A stretch of 64,000 nt of DNA from Cantharellus purpuraceus (GCA_025174535.1 JALBUN010000023.1:992001-1056000), one strand, 5' to 3'. Shown: positions 21,091 through 31,489, numbered from the stretch's first letter. The notes: generated by a model not told the origin, from the letters alone. A program made the numbers and translations.

Positions 21091-21510
21091 TGCGGGACTG
21101 TGTACGCTTGAGAACACCCGAGCCGTTGGGAGATCGGTCCACAGACCGAGTCGTGGTGTCGACGGAGTGAGTGATACGTGTTCCTTTCTGAGGAATCCGT
21201 TCTCTCGGCTCCAGTCATATGGAGACCGGAGTCATGACTGGAATATCATCCTGTTGCCTCATACTATCAACTAGGAGAGCCTCTCAGATAGGTGAGAGTG
21301 GGATTGTATGTGGTCAAACTGCACAAAAACAAATCCCAGAAACTTTCATACATTTCTTTGTCAAACATGCCATCAGTCACCAGGTATTTGAATATTGCTG
21401 ATAATTGACCTGTAGGGCCATGAAAAATGGATTAAATCCTCAGCTTCTTGGCGGGATAGTAGAGCATATGTGCAGTGTAAGTGTAAGTACCCTAGGTACT
21501 TACTTATGTA
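21091..21510 (-). promoter_or_regulatory. PGK upstream region
   Basis: Apparently single-copy sequence between the PGK start and repeat C2. It is CpG-rich close to the gene (21100-21220) and AT-richer beyond 21300. I see no clear TATA box at the usual distance. A perfect hairpin GTAAGTACC-CTA-GGTACTTAC is at 21483-21503. Confidence 0.4.
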
Positions 21511-21514
21511 GTAT

Positions 21515-21745
21515 AACAATTATTTGTATATATCTACAGCATTCCATTAGGTGTCATCTTGGTAGACATATGTGCTCATAGGGTGCATATATAGTTATTA
21601 CATAAGATGTGGACCCACATACATGTATTGGTCCATGTGTAGTCAAAAAACAACTTAGCACAATAACACTGTACAGCACATTGTCCAACCAATAAACCTG
21701 GTTGAGCTCTATGTTGGTGTGATCTAAGTAAACCAACCACCTTAC
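21515..21745 (+). repeat. repeat C, copy C2
   Basis: Shares 'tcttggtagacatatg', 'catagggtgcatat', 'gtggacccaca' and 'ccaaccaataaacctggttgag' with C1. It forms an inverted pair with C3 (22440-22584) about 0.7 kb away. Confidence 0.65.
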
Positions 21746-21951
21746 AGTAAGTGCATATGTTGAGTATGTCCACATTAATGACACACCATGGGATTGGGTG
21801 TCCATTGGAACCCCATTTTCTATTTTTAAGTATTTTTCTCTTGCAGATGTATATAATATGTCTGTGGTGATTTCCTAACCCTCAGCCTTGTCCACAATAT
21901 GGACTGAGGTGAGGAACATTGATACACATTCTCTTTACCCATTACTTAGAT
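21746..21951. other. spacer between repeat C2 and the solo LTR
   Basis: No ORF or match elsewhere recognised. The last five bases (21947-21951, TAGAT) are one half of the target duplication of the solo LTR. Confidence 0.4.
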
Positions 21952-22428
21952 TGTTAAGGGTTTGAATGGAGTTCAAGGATCTAACCAGAGTTCAGATGCT
22001 AGAGTCAAGGGAAGGGGATGTTACTGTTTCCAGTTCAACTGGAGACAGGGAGGTTCAAGAACTATTGAGTCAGATCAGGTGGACTTGACTTCAACTTATA
22101 TGTTGTGCCCCCTCAGATCATCAGTCCAATATTTTGGAGTTTGGAGGTATGGAGTTGGATCAGGGATCCAGAGTTCAACTTGTCAAGAAGGTACTTGTCA
22201 AGAAGCTAGCAACCAAGAAGATGTGAAGGTCAAACTTAGTTGATATACAAACTACTGTAACATACAGAAAATAGCCCATGTAAGTATCTGAAGAATTGAA
22301 TGAGAAAATTAAGATAGGAGAACAATAGGCTGGATATGGGGTATGACATGGAAAGGAGGTCAGAGTTCAGACATAAGTCTAAGACAATACAAATCTGGAG
22401 ATTGGACTTAGTGTTACAGGATGTAACA
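21952..22428 (-). repeat. solo GypA LTR with TSD TAGAT
   Basis: 477 bp, starts TGTTAAGGGT and ends GATGTAACA on the plus strand. Flanked by TAGAT at 21947-21951 and 22429-22433. This is the footprint of an element lost by LTR-LTR recombination. Confidence 0.85.
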
Positions 22429-22584
22429 TAGATGTCAAGTCTTTTGACTTAGTTCACATCAGCACAGAACTCAACCAAGATATATTGGTTGGGTGATGTG
22501 ATGTACAGTGTTTGTCTAAAAGTCTTTTTCTCTACACATGGACCCACATGTATACTTGGGTCCACAGATTATATATGCACCCTA
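22429..22584 (-). repeat. repeat C, copy C3 (inverted)
   Basis: Reverse complement of the C1/C2 sequence ('ctcaaccaagatatattggttggg', 'tggacccacatgtatacttgggtcc'). It is cut within 'tatgcaccct' by the O1 3' LTR. Confidence 0.65.
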
Positions 22585-23105
22585 TGTTACGTACTAGGTC
22601 CAATTGGGGGTCAGAGGTTGGGTCGGAGTCAGAGTTGGAATTGGGGTGCATCATGGGGGTCAGAATGGACTTGGCTGAATTCAGCTTATGTGCTGCACCC
22701 TCACTAATACCGGTGTCCAAGATTTCAGAGATGGAGTACAACTTAGATAGTTAGGATCAGACTTAGGAACTAGGTGTGATTCAATATTCAAACTGGGGAA
22801 TGAAGTCCCCAGTCAGGCAACTTAAATACATATTTGAAATCTAATAATAATTATGCTGGTGATGGGTCTCTGAGGCCGATGGCCTTACATGAGTATGTCC
22901 GAGTCCGATGGGGATGGATGTCCAGGTTCCTATGGTGATGCTGATGCATCAATCAGAACTGGAGATGGATGGGCAAGATTTGGCAGTGACAATCAGACAG
23001 ATAAATGGAGACATGATGGTTTCCAAATAGAGTATAGATTTCATATGCATGGGGATCTGAGTGGATTGGATGGGGATCTGGGCGTTAATGAATATAGTCA
23101 TAACA
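22585..23105 (-). repeat. O1 3' LTR (521 bp)
   Basis: Starts TGTTACGTAC and ends CATAACA on the plus strand. Followed at 23106 by GTATCTCTCC, the reverse of the polypurine run GGAGAGATAC. Confidence 0.85.
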
Positions 23106-23207
23106 GTATCTCTCCATTTAAGGCCGAGCCCCTGAGGCCTCATGTCCATGGATTGAATAGGTGAGATGGTTGGGTGCAGTTGGAGTTATACTGGGGGTCT
23201 GGAGACA

Positions 23208-23215
23208 TATAAAAG
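23208..23215 (+). promoter_or_regulatory. TATA box of the O1 antisense gene
   Basis: TATAAAAG, 54 nt before ATG 23262. The same box stands at the same place in the three other GypB antisense genes (30840-30847 minus, 48261-48268 minus, 51611-51618 plus). Confidence 0.65.
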
Positions 23216-23261
23216 GAGGGACATGATTGAGGTCTTATCCTCAACAAACCCTTTGGCAAAC

Positions 23262-24656
23262 ATGAGTGTGGCTGAGCTCGAGCAGTTGCTCCTGGCCCGA
23301 TGGAAGGAAGAAGAAGAGGAGCAGAGATGGAAGGAGGAGGAGGAGGCAGAACAGAGATGGAAGGAGGAGGAGGAGGTGACCAGGGCAGGGGCAATTAGTC
23401 ACTCAGGGAGCCTGAGTGTGCCAATATGGGCGGGAACCCCCAAGGTCACCATTATCTCAATCGCACGGACAGAGTTAACCCGTCCGACAACTGTCCCTCC
23501 AGTGGACTCGCCATTATGTCTGCAGTCACAGCTGTTATTTGTGGTGGGTGTGGCTGAAGAAGATGACGTGGCGGAGGTGGAGAGGGTGGAAGTGGAGGTG
23601 GATCCTGATGCCAACATGGAGCTTGACGCAAATGCAGAGCCCGAGGCAGGTGTGGATGTCAGGATGGATATGGAGCCAGAGCCAACCTCGAATTGCTATG
23701 AGGAGATGGCTTGGGTAGCCACAGTTGAAGCTTGCAAAAGGGTGGAGCTATATGCTGCTACCACCAAGAAAAATCTCAAGGTTGTGATCTTTTCATTGAA
23801 GGCGCACCTGAGTGCTGATATGGAGAAGCAGGAGGCAGATCGGAGGGTCATATGGTGCAAGGCGGAGAATCGCATATTGGCGACTCGTAAGAAGGAGCTG
23901 CATGTTGCTGGGTCAGCGATCCAGCTCTGCAATCACAAGATGGAGAAGGCAGCAGCAGAACAGCAGGACAAGGAGGAGGAGAGGGAGCACTTAGAGGCCA
24001 CATTGAGAAGGAGTGGACCACCCAAGGCTCTGGCTCCAACGGAGCCATTTGGCAGGCCTGGCATAATTTGCAACTTGTGTTGTGACACAGGCGTGGAGTG
24101 TGTATGGCCTACTGGCCCAACTCACCGCCTTTGGTCCTGCGATTGTTGTCGGGGTTGGAAAGGAGGGTGTAGGATCAATGGCAAGTTCAATCCCCAAAGT
24201 TGGAGCATCAAGCCCCAACTAGTGGTACAAGGAGGGGCAGAGAAAGAATCAGAAGGTCATCCAACCAAAAAGCGGCAGATGGAGATGGGTGCTGTGGCAG
24301 CTGGGGGTAGCGGTGTCAGATCGGAAGGAGCAATGACCGGTGCAGGTACAGGGTGTGTCTCTGCACCCAACAGTACCATGGGCCAGCTTATCTGGCTGGT
24401 TAACCTTCAGTCAGAGCACCTCTGGCAGACAGAGGGGTTGTTAGTGGAGTTGGTGAAGACAATGAAATGGAAGGAGGTTCTGGAGGGTTGGCGGACTGCT
24501 GAGTTGTGTTGGCTGCAGAAGTTCATGGCCCCCTTGGACAAGGATTTGGACATGGGGGATGAGAAAGATTGGGTGTTGGATGTAGAGAGTGATGATGAGT
24601 CAGAGACAGAGCCTGAGGTAGACAAGGGGAAGGGGAAAAGGAAACACAATGTATAA
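23262..24656 (+). CDS. antisense Zn(II)2Cys6-type gene of GypB (O1 copy), intact
   Basis: 464 aa on the strand opposite to O1 pol, between the 3' LTR and the pol stop. I start at 'MSVAELEQLLLARWK' because the ATG at 23223 lies only 8 nt after the TATA box. Visible order: Glu/Lys/Arg coiled-coil repeats (about residues 15-35, 'RWKEEEEAEQ' units); an acidic stretch; a long helical region (about 150-255); then a Cys array at residues 270-303, C-x2-C-x6-C-x12-C-x2-C-x6-C ('CNLCCDTGVEC' ... 'CDCCRGWKGGC'), fitting the Gal4-type zinc cluster. The C-terminal tail is acidic and ends in the basic 'KGKGKRKHNV'. There are no stops or frameshifts, although O1 pol is decayed. Function unknown: transcriptional control of the element or a nucleic-acid-binding role are guesses. 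Confidence 0.75.
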   Translation: MSVAELEQLLLARWKEEEEEQRWKEEEEAEQRWKEEEEVTRAGAISHSGSLSVPIWAGTPKVTIISIARTELTRPTTVPPVDSPLCLQSQLLFVVGVAEEDDVAEVERVEVEVDPDANMELDANAEPEAGVDVRMDMEPEPTSNCYEEMAWVATVEACKRVELYAATTKKNLKVVIFSLKAHLSADMEKQEADRRVIWCKAENRILATRKKELHVAGSAIQLCNHKMEKAAAEQQDKEEEREHLEATLRRSGPPKALAPTEPFGRPGIICNLCCDTGVECVWPTGPTHRLWSCDCCRGWKGGCRINGKFNPQSWSIKPQLVVQGGAEKESEGHPTKKRQMEMGAVAAGGSGVRSEGAMTGAGTGCVSAPNSTMGQLIWLVNLQSEHLWQTEGLLVELVKTMKWKEVLEGWRTAELCWLQKFMAPLDKDLDMGDEKDWVLDVESDDESETEPEVDKGKGKRKHNV

Positions 24657-24812
24657 CTTAAAAAATAAAAATGATTTGATTGTAATATTTTGGAGCAGAG
24701 AAAAATGGGGCAGAGTGAGATTCTTTTGGAGTTTGGGTAGACTTGTAATTCCTTTTGTGACTTGTAATAAAATGATGATGTGAAATAATAGAATTAGCAT
24801 CAGTAATGGAAC
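24657..24812. other. convergent 3' ends of the antisense gene and pol (O1)
   Basis: About 155 bp between the two stops, AT-rich, with 'aataaaa' motifs on both strands ('ataaaaatg' at 24666, 'taataaaatga' at 24766). These may serve as polyadenylation signals for both transcripts. The same arrangement recurs in I1, I2 and O2. Confidence 0.5.
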
Positions 24813-24925
24813 TCAAAGATTCATAAGAGGGCCAGGTTTGTCTGGATAAGTGGAGTGAAAATTGGAGATGGATTCGGATGCATGATCAAGTTCAGATGCA
24901 GAGATCCATGAGGACTCTTCATTGG
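24813..24925 (-). pseudogene. O1 pol C-terminus (chromodomain end), cut by I1
   Basis: Reads 'ESSWISASELDHASESISNF' and 'PDKPGPLMNL' to a stop at 24813. The rest of the chromodomain continues at 31490 beyond I1. Confidence 0.8.
24921..24925. repeat. target-site duplication of I1, left copy
   Basis: ATTGG here and at 31485-31489 flank I1 exactly at its LTR ends. Confidence 0.9.
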
Positions 24926-25464
24926 TGTTATGACTATATTCATTAATGCCCAGATCCCCATCTGATCCACTCAGATCCCTGTGCACATGAAATCTATACT
25001 CCATTTGGAAACTGCCACATCTCCATCTACCTGTCTGATTGTCACCGCCGATTCTGCCCATCTGTCTCTGGTTCCGATTGATGCATCAGCATCACCATAG
25101 GAACCTGGACATCCATCCCCGTCGGACCCGGACATACTCATGTAAGGCCATCGGCCTCGGAGAACCATCACTGGAGTAATTATTATTAGATTTCAAATAT
25201 GTATTTAAGTTGCCTGAATGGGGACTTCATTCCCCAGTTTGAATATTGAATCATGACTAGTTCCTAAGTCTGATCCTAACTCTCTAAGTTGTACTCCATC
25301 TCCAAAATCTCGGACACTGGTAGTAGTGAGGGCGCAGCACATAAGGTGAAGCCAAGTCCGTTCTGACCCCCACAACGCAACCGACTCCTTCTCCGACTCC
25401 GAGCAAAGCTCTGAGTAAACCTCTGACCCAATCTCCGCCCTCCAATCGGACCTAGTGCGTAACA
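24926..25464 (+). repeat. I1 5' LTR (539 bp)
   Basis: Starts TGTTATGACTATATTC and ends GTGCGTAACA. Followed by GTATATTCGAACTGCC. Confidence 0.9.
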
Positions 25465-25496
25465 GTATATTCGAACTGCCATACTCACTCCTACCA

Positions 25497-26030
25497 ATGC
25501 CATGATCCACCGCCAATTCTGAATGTGCACGAACCATTGAGGTGCCCGCTCCCAGCATCGACACCATCCCCGAGGTCATTGAAGAACTGATGGACCACAT
25601 AGAGGCCGTCAATGAAGAAGACAACACCCCACCCTCTCCAAATCTGGCGCAAGCCAGCAGCATCTGTAACCCACAAGCCCCTAAGTCCTGGACCTTGGTC
25701 CGAGAACCTGATCCCTTCAATGGCTCCGATCTGCGAAAGCTCCAGCCGTTCTTGGTGCAATGCCGGTTGAATTTCTGCAACCACCCCGACACGTTCACAT
25801 CCGATCGGGCAAAGGTCACCTTTGCCATGTCCTATCTCAAGGGCACCACACTGGACTACTTTGAGCCAGCGCTCATGGATGACTCCGATGACCCAATATG
25901 GTCAGATGACTACTCTGACTTCATCTCTGAACTTCAGACCATGCCACCAATGCCACAACAGACAAGTCCAACACAAAAGCGATGGACCCAAAAAAATAGT
26001 AAGCAGTCCTATAGCCTCCGTACAGGCTGA
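25497..26030 (+). pseudogene. I1 Gag, N-terminal half only
   Basis: The likely start ATG near 25499 meets TGA at its third codon (CGA in I2). The readable part begins 'MPAPSIDTIPEVIEEL' at 25542 and includes 'AKVTFAMSYLKGTTLDYFEP' and 'WSDDYSDFISEL'. Then 'QTMPPMPQQTS' marks the join of the internal deletion, and the frame ends at 26030. No zinc knuckle remains. Confidence 0.8.
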
Positions 26031-27460
26031 GGGCTGCATTGGTACTCCACGTATGACAAACGAGGTCTGCCTGAACACATCCACTCTTTCCCACTCCAAC
26101 TCCCTTACCCTCCTCATCTACTCCAACTCCATTCCCAATATCGCTATCCAAGCATTAATTGACTCCGGTTCTACTCATTGTTTCCTTGATTCCTCTTTTT
26201 CCAATTTACATAAACTTCATACCTACACCATAACTCCGATATTGCTCCAATTATTTGATGGCACTACTAATGCTGTTATTTCATGAGCTATAGATCTGTC
26301 TATCCATTTTTCTGTCAGAGAAATCCAGAACCTTACATTCTATGTTACTTTGCTTGACTCCAGCTGTTCTGTGGTTCTCAGACATAACTGGCTCACCCGC
26401 TACAATCTGTTGATTGACTGGGCATTGGGCCATATCACATTCCATTCTCCAGTGCAGGCTGTGTCATTCCCGACATCACCAGCAACTTTAGGTGCGAAAC
26501 TATCTTCCACCTCTGCTGACTCCGCTCCAATAGATACTCTGTCTACCCCACCGTTTATATCAATGGTGGACGCTATGGTCTTTGCCAGACTAAGCAAACT
26601 GGATGGCTCTCACACATTCCAGGTCCACCTCTCCAATCTGATATTCCTCGCCACTCATTCTGCCCAATCAACTCCACCAGACCTATCTATGGTTCCTAAG
26701 GAGTATCATGAGTTCGCCGACGTATTCAGCAAGTCTAAAGCCAACTCCCTAGCAGAACACTGACCACACGATCTCAAGATTGAACTGGATGACAACTCCA
26801 CCCCTCTGCTTGGCCCTATCTACTCACTATCCCAAAAAGAGCTACTGGCTCTCCAAACATTCATAGATGAGAACTTGGCCATGGGCTTCATCTGCCCATC
26901 CCTATCTCCCCATGGAGCTCCGGTCCTATTTGTCTGCAAAAAGGACGGATCACTCCGTCTATGTGTCGACTTCTGTGGACTCAACAAGATCACCAAGAAA
27001 GACCAATACCCAATACCCCACACCGTGGACCTACTCAAGAGTCCTCAAAAGGCTAAGATCTATTCCAAAATAGATCTCCGACATGCATACCATCTAGTCT
27101 GCATCCGAGAAGGCGACAAATGGAAAACAACTTTCTGCATGCGATATGGATCTTTTGAGTGGTGTGTCATGCCCTTTGGACTAACCAATGCTCCAGCCGC
27201 CTTCCAGAGGTTCATGAATGATACCTTCACTGACCTCCTCGATGTGACTGTCCTCGTTTACTTAGATGACATTTTGGTATATTCGGACAATGAAGAAGAA
27301 TGTCAGACACATGTCCGAGAGGTACTCTGACATCTCTGAAAACATGGCCTCTTCACCCGCACTGACAAATGCGAATTCCACTCTGACTCGGTTGAATACC
27401 TAGGCTATATCCTCTCCCCAGCAGGATTGACAATGTCTGATGACAAAATCAAAGCCATAC
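26020..27460 (+). pseudogene. I1 protease and reverse transcriptase
   Basis: Protease: '[16 protein letters not shown]' near 26155, then TGA at 26284-26286, and 'SSCSVVLRHNWL' near 26360. RT: '[20 protein letters not shown]' near 26920, '[15 protein letters not shown]' near 27170, '[15 protein letters not shown]' near 27255. TGA codons at 26761-26763 and 27328-27330 are CGA in sister copies. The thumb region ends at the deletion near 27475. Confidence 0.85.
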
Positions 27461-27474
27461 AGGAATGGCCAGAA

Positions 27475-28600
27475 CCCTGGAGAGTCTTCACTCATCACTC
27501 CAATCTGATCCTATTGCAGTTAAACACTTGGACAACCCTTCCGATCTGAAATGGTCACTTGACCCCAAAGGACACCTCCAACACAACAACTGGATATATG
27601 TCCCTGATGCCAACAGTCTCCGACCCCGAGTTTTGCAGTATTATCATGATCACCCAATCTTGGGCCATTTTGGGCAAAATCGCACATAAGGATTAATCCA
27701 ACGAGACTACGTATGGCCAAAAATGCAAGAATACATTCAACACTACTGTAACTCCTGCACCACGTGTATGCACTCAAAATTGCAAAGGCACAAACCCTAC
27801 AGAATGCTTAAGCAACTTCCAGTCCCAGAGCAACCATGGAACTCCATCTCCATGGATTTCATAGAGAAGCTCCCCCCATCGCTCGGATATGACACCATAC
27901 TCGTGATTGTCAACAGGTCCACTAAACAATCACTATTCATTCTGATGCATGACACCATCACCTCCGCCTCACTAGCTAAATTGTTCGTTCTCCATGTATT
28001 CTCTAAACATGGAGTCCCATCGCATGTCATGTCCGATCGGGGCTCAGAGTTTGTGTCCTCCTTCTTCCACACATTAGGAAAGGCTCTCGACATGAAGCTT
28101 CATTTCACCTCCAGATACCATCCTGAAGGAGATGGACAAATGGAACGAATGAATCAGTCCCTGGAACAATATCTCCAAATCTATTGTAACTATCAACAAG
28201 ACAACTGAGCTGATCTACTTCCAACCGCAGAGTTTGCCTACAACAACACTCTGAACGTGACTACTGGCATCTCTCCGTTCTTTGCTAATAAAGGCTATCA
28301 TCTGAACATCTCCATCCACCCTGAGAAAGAACTTGCCTCCACCAAAGCCCGCCAATTTGTAACTGACCTCGATCAACTACACCAACATCTCTGAGAAACC
28401 ATCTCTGATGCCCAGAAACAATATCAAGTCTCCGCAGACTGACAGTGCATTCTGGCTCCGGACCTGCAAATCGGAGACAAAGTATTCATTAAGGCTGAAC
28501 ACTTCCGGACCACCCATCCATCGAAGAAACTCTCTGAGAAATACTTAGGTCCTTATGAGGTCATTGCTCGCGCAGGCAGCAGGTCCTTCACCCTCTGCCT
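27475..28600 (+). pseudogene. I1 integrase, N-terminally rearranged
   Basis: Begins after the deletion with 'HSSLQSDPIAVKHLDNPSDL', then HHCC ('HDHPILGHFGQNRT', 'CTTCMHSK') and the DDE core ('SMDFIEKLPP', 'MSDRGSEFVSSFF', 'GQMERMNQSLEQ'). TGA at 28206-28208 and 28392-28394 (the latter is CGA at 44378-44380 in I2). Confidence 0.85.
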
Positions 28601-28643
28601 CCCTGACCACTTCCGAGTAGTTCATCCGGTCTTCCATATATCA

Positions 28644-28931
28644 ATGCTCGAACCCACTACTACAAATGAGATCTCCGGTTGCATGCAACCCCCACCTCCC
28701 CCGATCATCATCAAAGGAGATAATGAATATGAGATATCTGAGATCCCGGACCCGAAGATCGACTGTCAATACAAGTGCAAGCTCCAGCACTTAGTCAAAT
28801 GGACTGGATACGAAGGCACTGATGAAGAGTCCTCATGGATCTCCATGTCCGAACTCGATCATGCATCTGAATCTGTCTCCAACTTTCACTCTGCTTATCC
28901 AGACAAACCTGGCCCTCTTATGAATCTTTAA
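28644..28931 (+). pseudogene. I1 chromodomain, end of pol
   Basis: 'DCQYKCKLQHLVKWTGYEGT' and 'ESSWISMSELDHASESVS' with the terminal 'PDKPGPLMNL'. TAA at 28929-28931. Converges with the antisense gene that ends at 29078. Confidence 0.85.
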
Positions 28932-29077
28932 GTTCCATTACTAATGCTAATTCTATTATTTCGCATCATCATTTATTTACAAGTCACAAGGGAAATTACA
29001 AGCCTGCCCAAAAAACTCCAAAGGAATCACTCCGCCTCACTTTTCTCCACTCTGTAATTCATAATCATTTTCATTTT

Positions 29078-30787
29078 TTATACATTGCATTTCCTTTTCC
29101 CCTTCCCCTTGTCTACCTCAGGCTCCATCTCCGACTCATCATCACTCTCTACATCCAACACCCAATCTTTCTCATCCCCCATGTCCAAATCCTCATCCAA
29201 AGGGGCCATGAACTTCCGCAGCCAACGTAACTCGGCCATCTGATGACCCTCCAGAACCTCCTTCCATTTCATCATCTTCACCAAGTCCACTAGTAACCCC
29301 TCTGTCCACTGGAGGTGCTCCGACTGCAGCTTAACCAGCCGGATAAGCTGGCCCACAGTACTATTGGGTGCAGAGACGTGCCCCATACCTGCACTGGTCG
29401 TTGCCCCTTCCGATCCAACACTGCTACCCCCAGCTGCCACAGCACCCATCTCTGTCTGCTGCTTTTTGGTTGGATGACCTTCTGTTTCTTTCTCCACCTC
29501 TCCTTGTACCACTAATTGGGGCTTGACGCTCCAACTCTAGGGATTGAACTTTCCATCGATCCTACACCCTCCTTTCCAACCCCGACAACAATCGCAGGAC
29601 CGAAGGTGGCGAGTTGGGCCGGTAGGCCACACACACTCCACGCCCACATCATGACACAAGTCGCAAGTTATGCCTGGCCCGCCGAATGGCTCTGCTGGAG
29701 CCAGAGCCTTGGGTGGTCCACCCCTTCTCAATGCAGCCTCCAAGTGTTCCCTCTCCTCCTCCTTGTCCTGCTGTTCTGCCGCCGCCTTTTCCATCTCACA
29801 CTTGTGAAGCTGGATCGCCGACCTAGTGACACGCAGCTCCTTCTTACAGGTCACCAACATGTGACTCTCCACCTTGCACCATATGACCCTCTGATCTGCC
29901 TCCCGCTTCTCCGTATCAGCACTCGGGTACGCCTTCAATGAAAAGACCATGACGTCGAGGTTCTTCTTGGTGGTAGCAGCATAAAGCTCCACTCTTTTGT
30001 GAGCCTTGACCATGGCTACCCAAGCCATCTCCTTGTAACAATTTGAGGTTGGATCTGGCTCCACATCCATCCTGACATCCACACCCACCTCAGGCTCTGC
30101 ATTTGCATCGAGCTCCATATTGGCATCGGGATCCGCCTCCACCTCCGCCCTCTCCGCCTCTGCCGCTTCATCTTCCTCAGCCGCACCCAACCCAAATAAT
30201 GGCCATGCCAGCGGACATAACAACAAGTCCACCGCAGGGACAGTTGTTGGACGAGTTGTCTCCGTCCGTGTAATGGAGATGATGGCGACCTCGGGAGTCC
30301 CTGCCTGTATTGGCACACTCGGACTTCCTGGGTGGTTGGTTGCCCCTGCCCCGGTCACCTCCTCCTCTACCTCCATGGTGGCTTCTAGCTCATGCGCCTG
30401 CTCCTCCACTTCCTTCAGTCTCGTGGCCTCCATCGCGGCTGCAAGTTCCTTGACCCTGTGGGCTCTCTCAGCTTTCACTTCCTCCTCTTTCCTTCTCCAT
30501 TCTGTCTCTGCCGCCTCTTTCCGTCTCCGCTCCTCCTCCTCCTTCTGTCTCCATTCTGCCTCCTCCTCCTCCTTCCACCTCCATTCTGCCTCCTCCTCCT
30601 CCTTCCACCTCCATTCCGCCTCCTCCTCCTCCTTCCGTCTCTGTTCCGCCTCCTCCTCCTTCCGTCTCTGTTCCGCCTCCTCCTCCTTCTGTTTCCGTTC
30701 CACCTCCTCCTCCTCCTTCCATCTCTGTTCTGCTTCCTCTTCCTTCTGTCGGGCCAAGAGCAACTGCTCAAGCTCAGCCATGCTCAT
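29078..30787 (-). pseudogene. I1 antisense zinc-cluster gene, one nonsense codon
   Basis: Start 'MSMAELEQLLLARQK' at 30787. One frame continues to 29078, broken only by TAG at 29537-29539 (CAG in other copies), just after the Cys array. It carries about ten charged repeat units of the 'RRKEEEEAEW' type at 30720-30480, an acidic mid-section, the zinc-cluster motif ('CDLCHDVGVEC' ... 'CDCCRGWKGGC') at about 29660-29560, and the acidic tail ending 'KGKGKRKCNV'. Without the TAG the product would be about 569 aa. TATA box at 30840-30847. The C-terminal quarter is lost if TAG is not read through. Confidence 0.75.
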
Positions 30788-30949
30788 GCTTGCCAAAGGG
30801 TTTGACATTGTTGAGGATAAGACCTCAATCATGCCCCTCCTTTTATATGTCTCCAGACCCCCAGTATAACTCCGACTGCACCCAACTATCTCATCTATTC
30901 AATCCATGGACATGAGGCCTCAGGGGCTTGGCCTTAAATGGAGAGATAC

Positions 30950-31484
30950 TGTTATGACTATATTCATTAATGCCCAGATCCCCATCTGATCCACTCGCCT
31001 GTGCACATGAAATCTATACTCCATTTGGAAACCACCATGTCTCCATCTACCTGTCGGATTGTCACTGCCAATTCCACCCATCTGTCTCTGGTTCCAATTG
31101 ATGCATCAGCATCACCATAGGAACCCGGACATCTGTCCCCATTGGACTTGGACATACTCATGTAAGGCCATCGGCCTCAGAGACCCATCACCAGAGTAAT
31201 TATTATTAGATTTCAAATATGTATTTAAGTTGCCTGACTGGGGACTTCATTCCCCAGTTTGAATATCGAATCATGCCTAGTTCCTAAGTCCAATCCTAAC
31301 TCTCTAAGTTGTACTCCATCTCCAAAATCTCGGACACTGGTAGTAGTGAGGGCACAGCACATAAGCTGAAGCCAAGTCCGTTCTGACCCCCACGATGTAA
31401 CCGACTCCTTCTCTGACTCCAAGCAAACCTCCGAGTAAACCTCCGACCCAATCTCCACCCTCCAATCGGACCTAGTGCGTAACA
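30950..31484 (+). repeat. I1 3' LTR (535 bp)
   Basis: Matches 24926-25464 with scattered differences and one short deletion near 30997. Preceded by the purine run GGAGAGATAC. Confidence 0.9.
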
Positions 31485-31489
31485 ATTGG

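Larger units (their letters stand above)
24926..31484 (+). mobile_element. I1: complete but internally deleted GypB element
   Basis: 6559 bp with LTRs 24926-25464 and 30950-31484 and TSD ATTGG, inserted in the O1 chromodomain. Two internal deletions are visible by comparison with I2. One in gag at about 25936 removes the Gag C-terminus with the zinc knuckle. One at about 27475 removes most of RNase H and the integrase N-terminus (about 760 bp). I1 therefore lacks essential proteins. Confidence 0.9.

Noticed and set aside
21219..21401. 60-aa plus-strand ORF upstream of PGK
   Set aside because: No conserved features, no repeat family, and it overlaps the PGK promoter region; treated as chance.
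30468..30722. 'GGGGGTETEGGGGG'-type and Pro/Ser-rich ORFs over the purine tracts (also 47604-48170, 51543-52311)
   Set aside because: Off-frame or opposite-strand readings of the 30-bp repeat; only the EEE/RRK frame continues into the conserved antisense protein.
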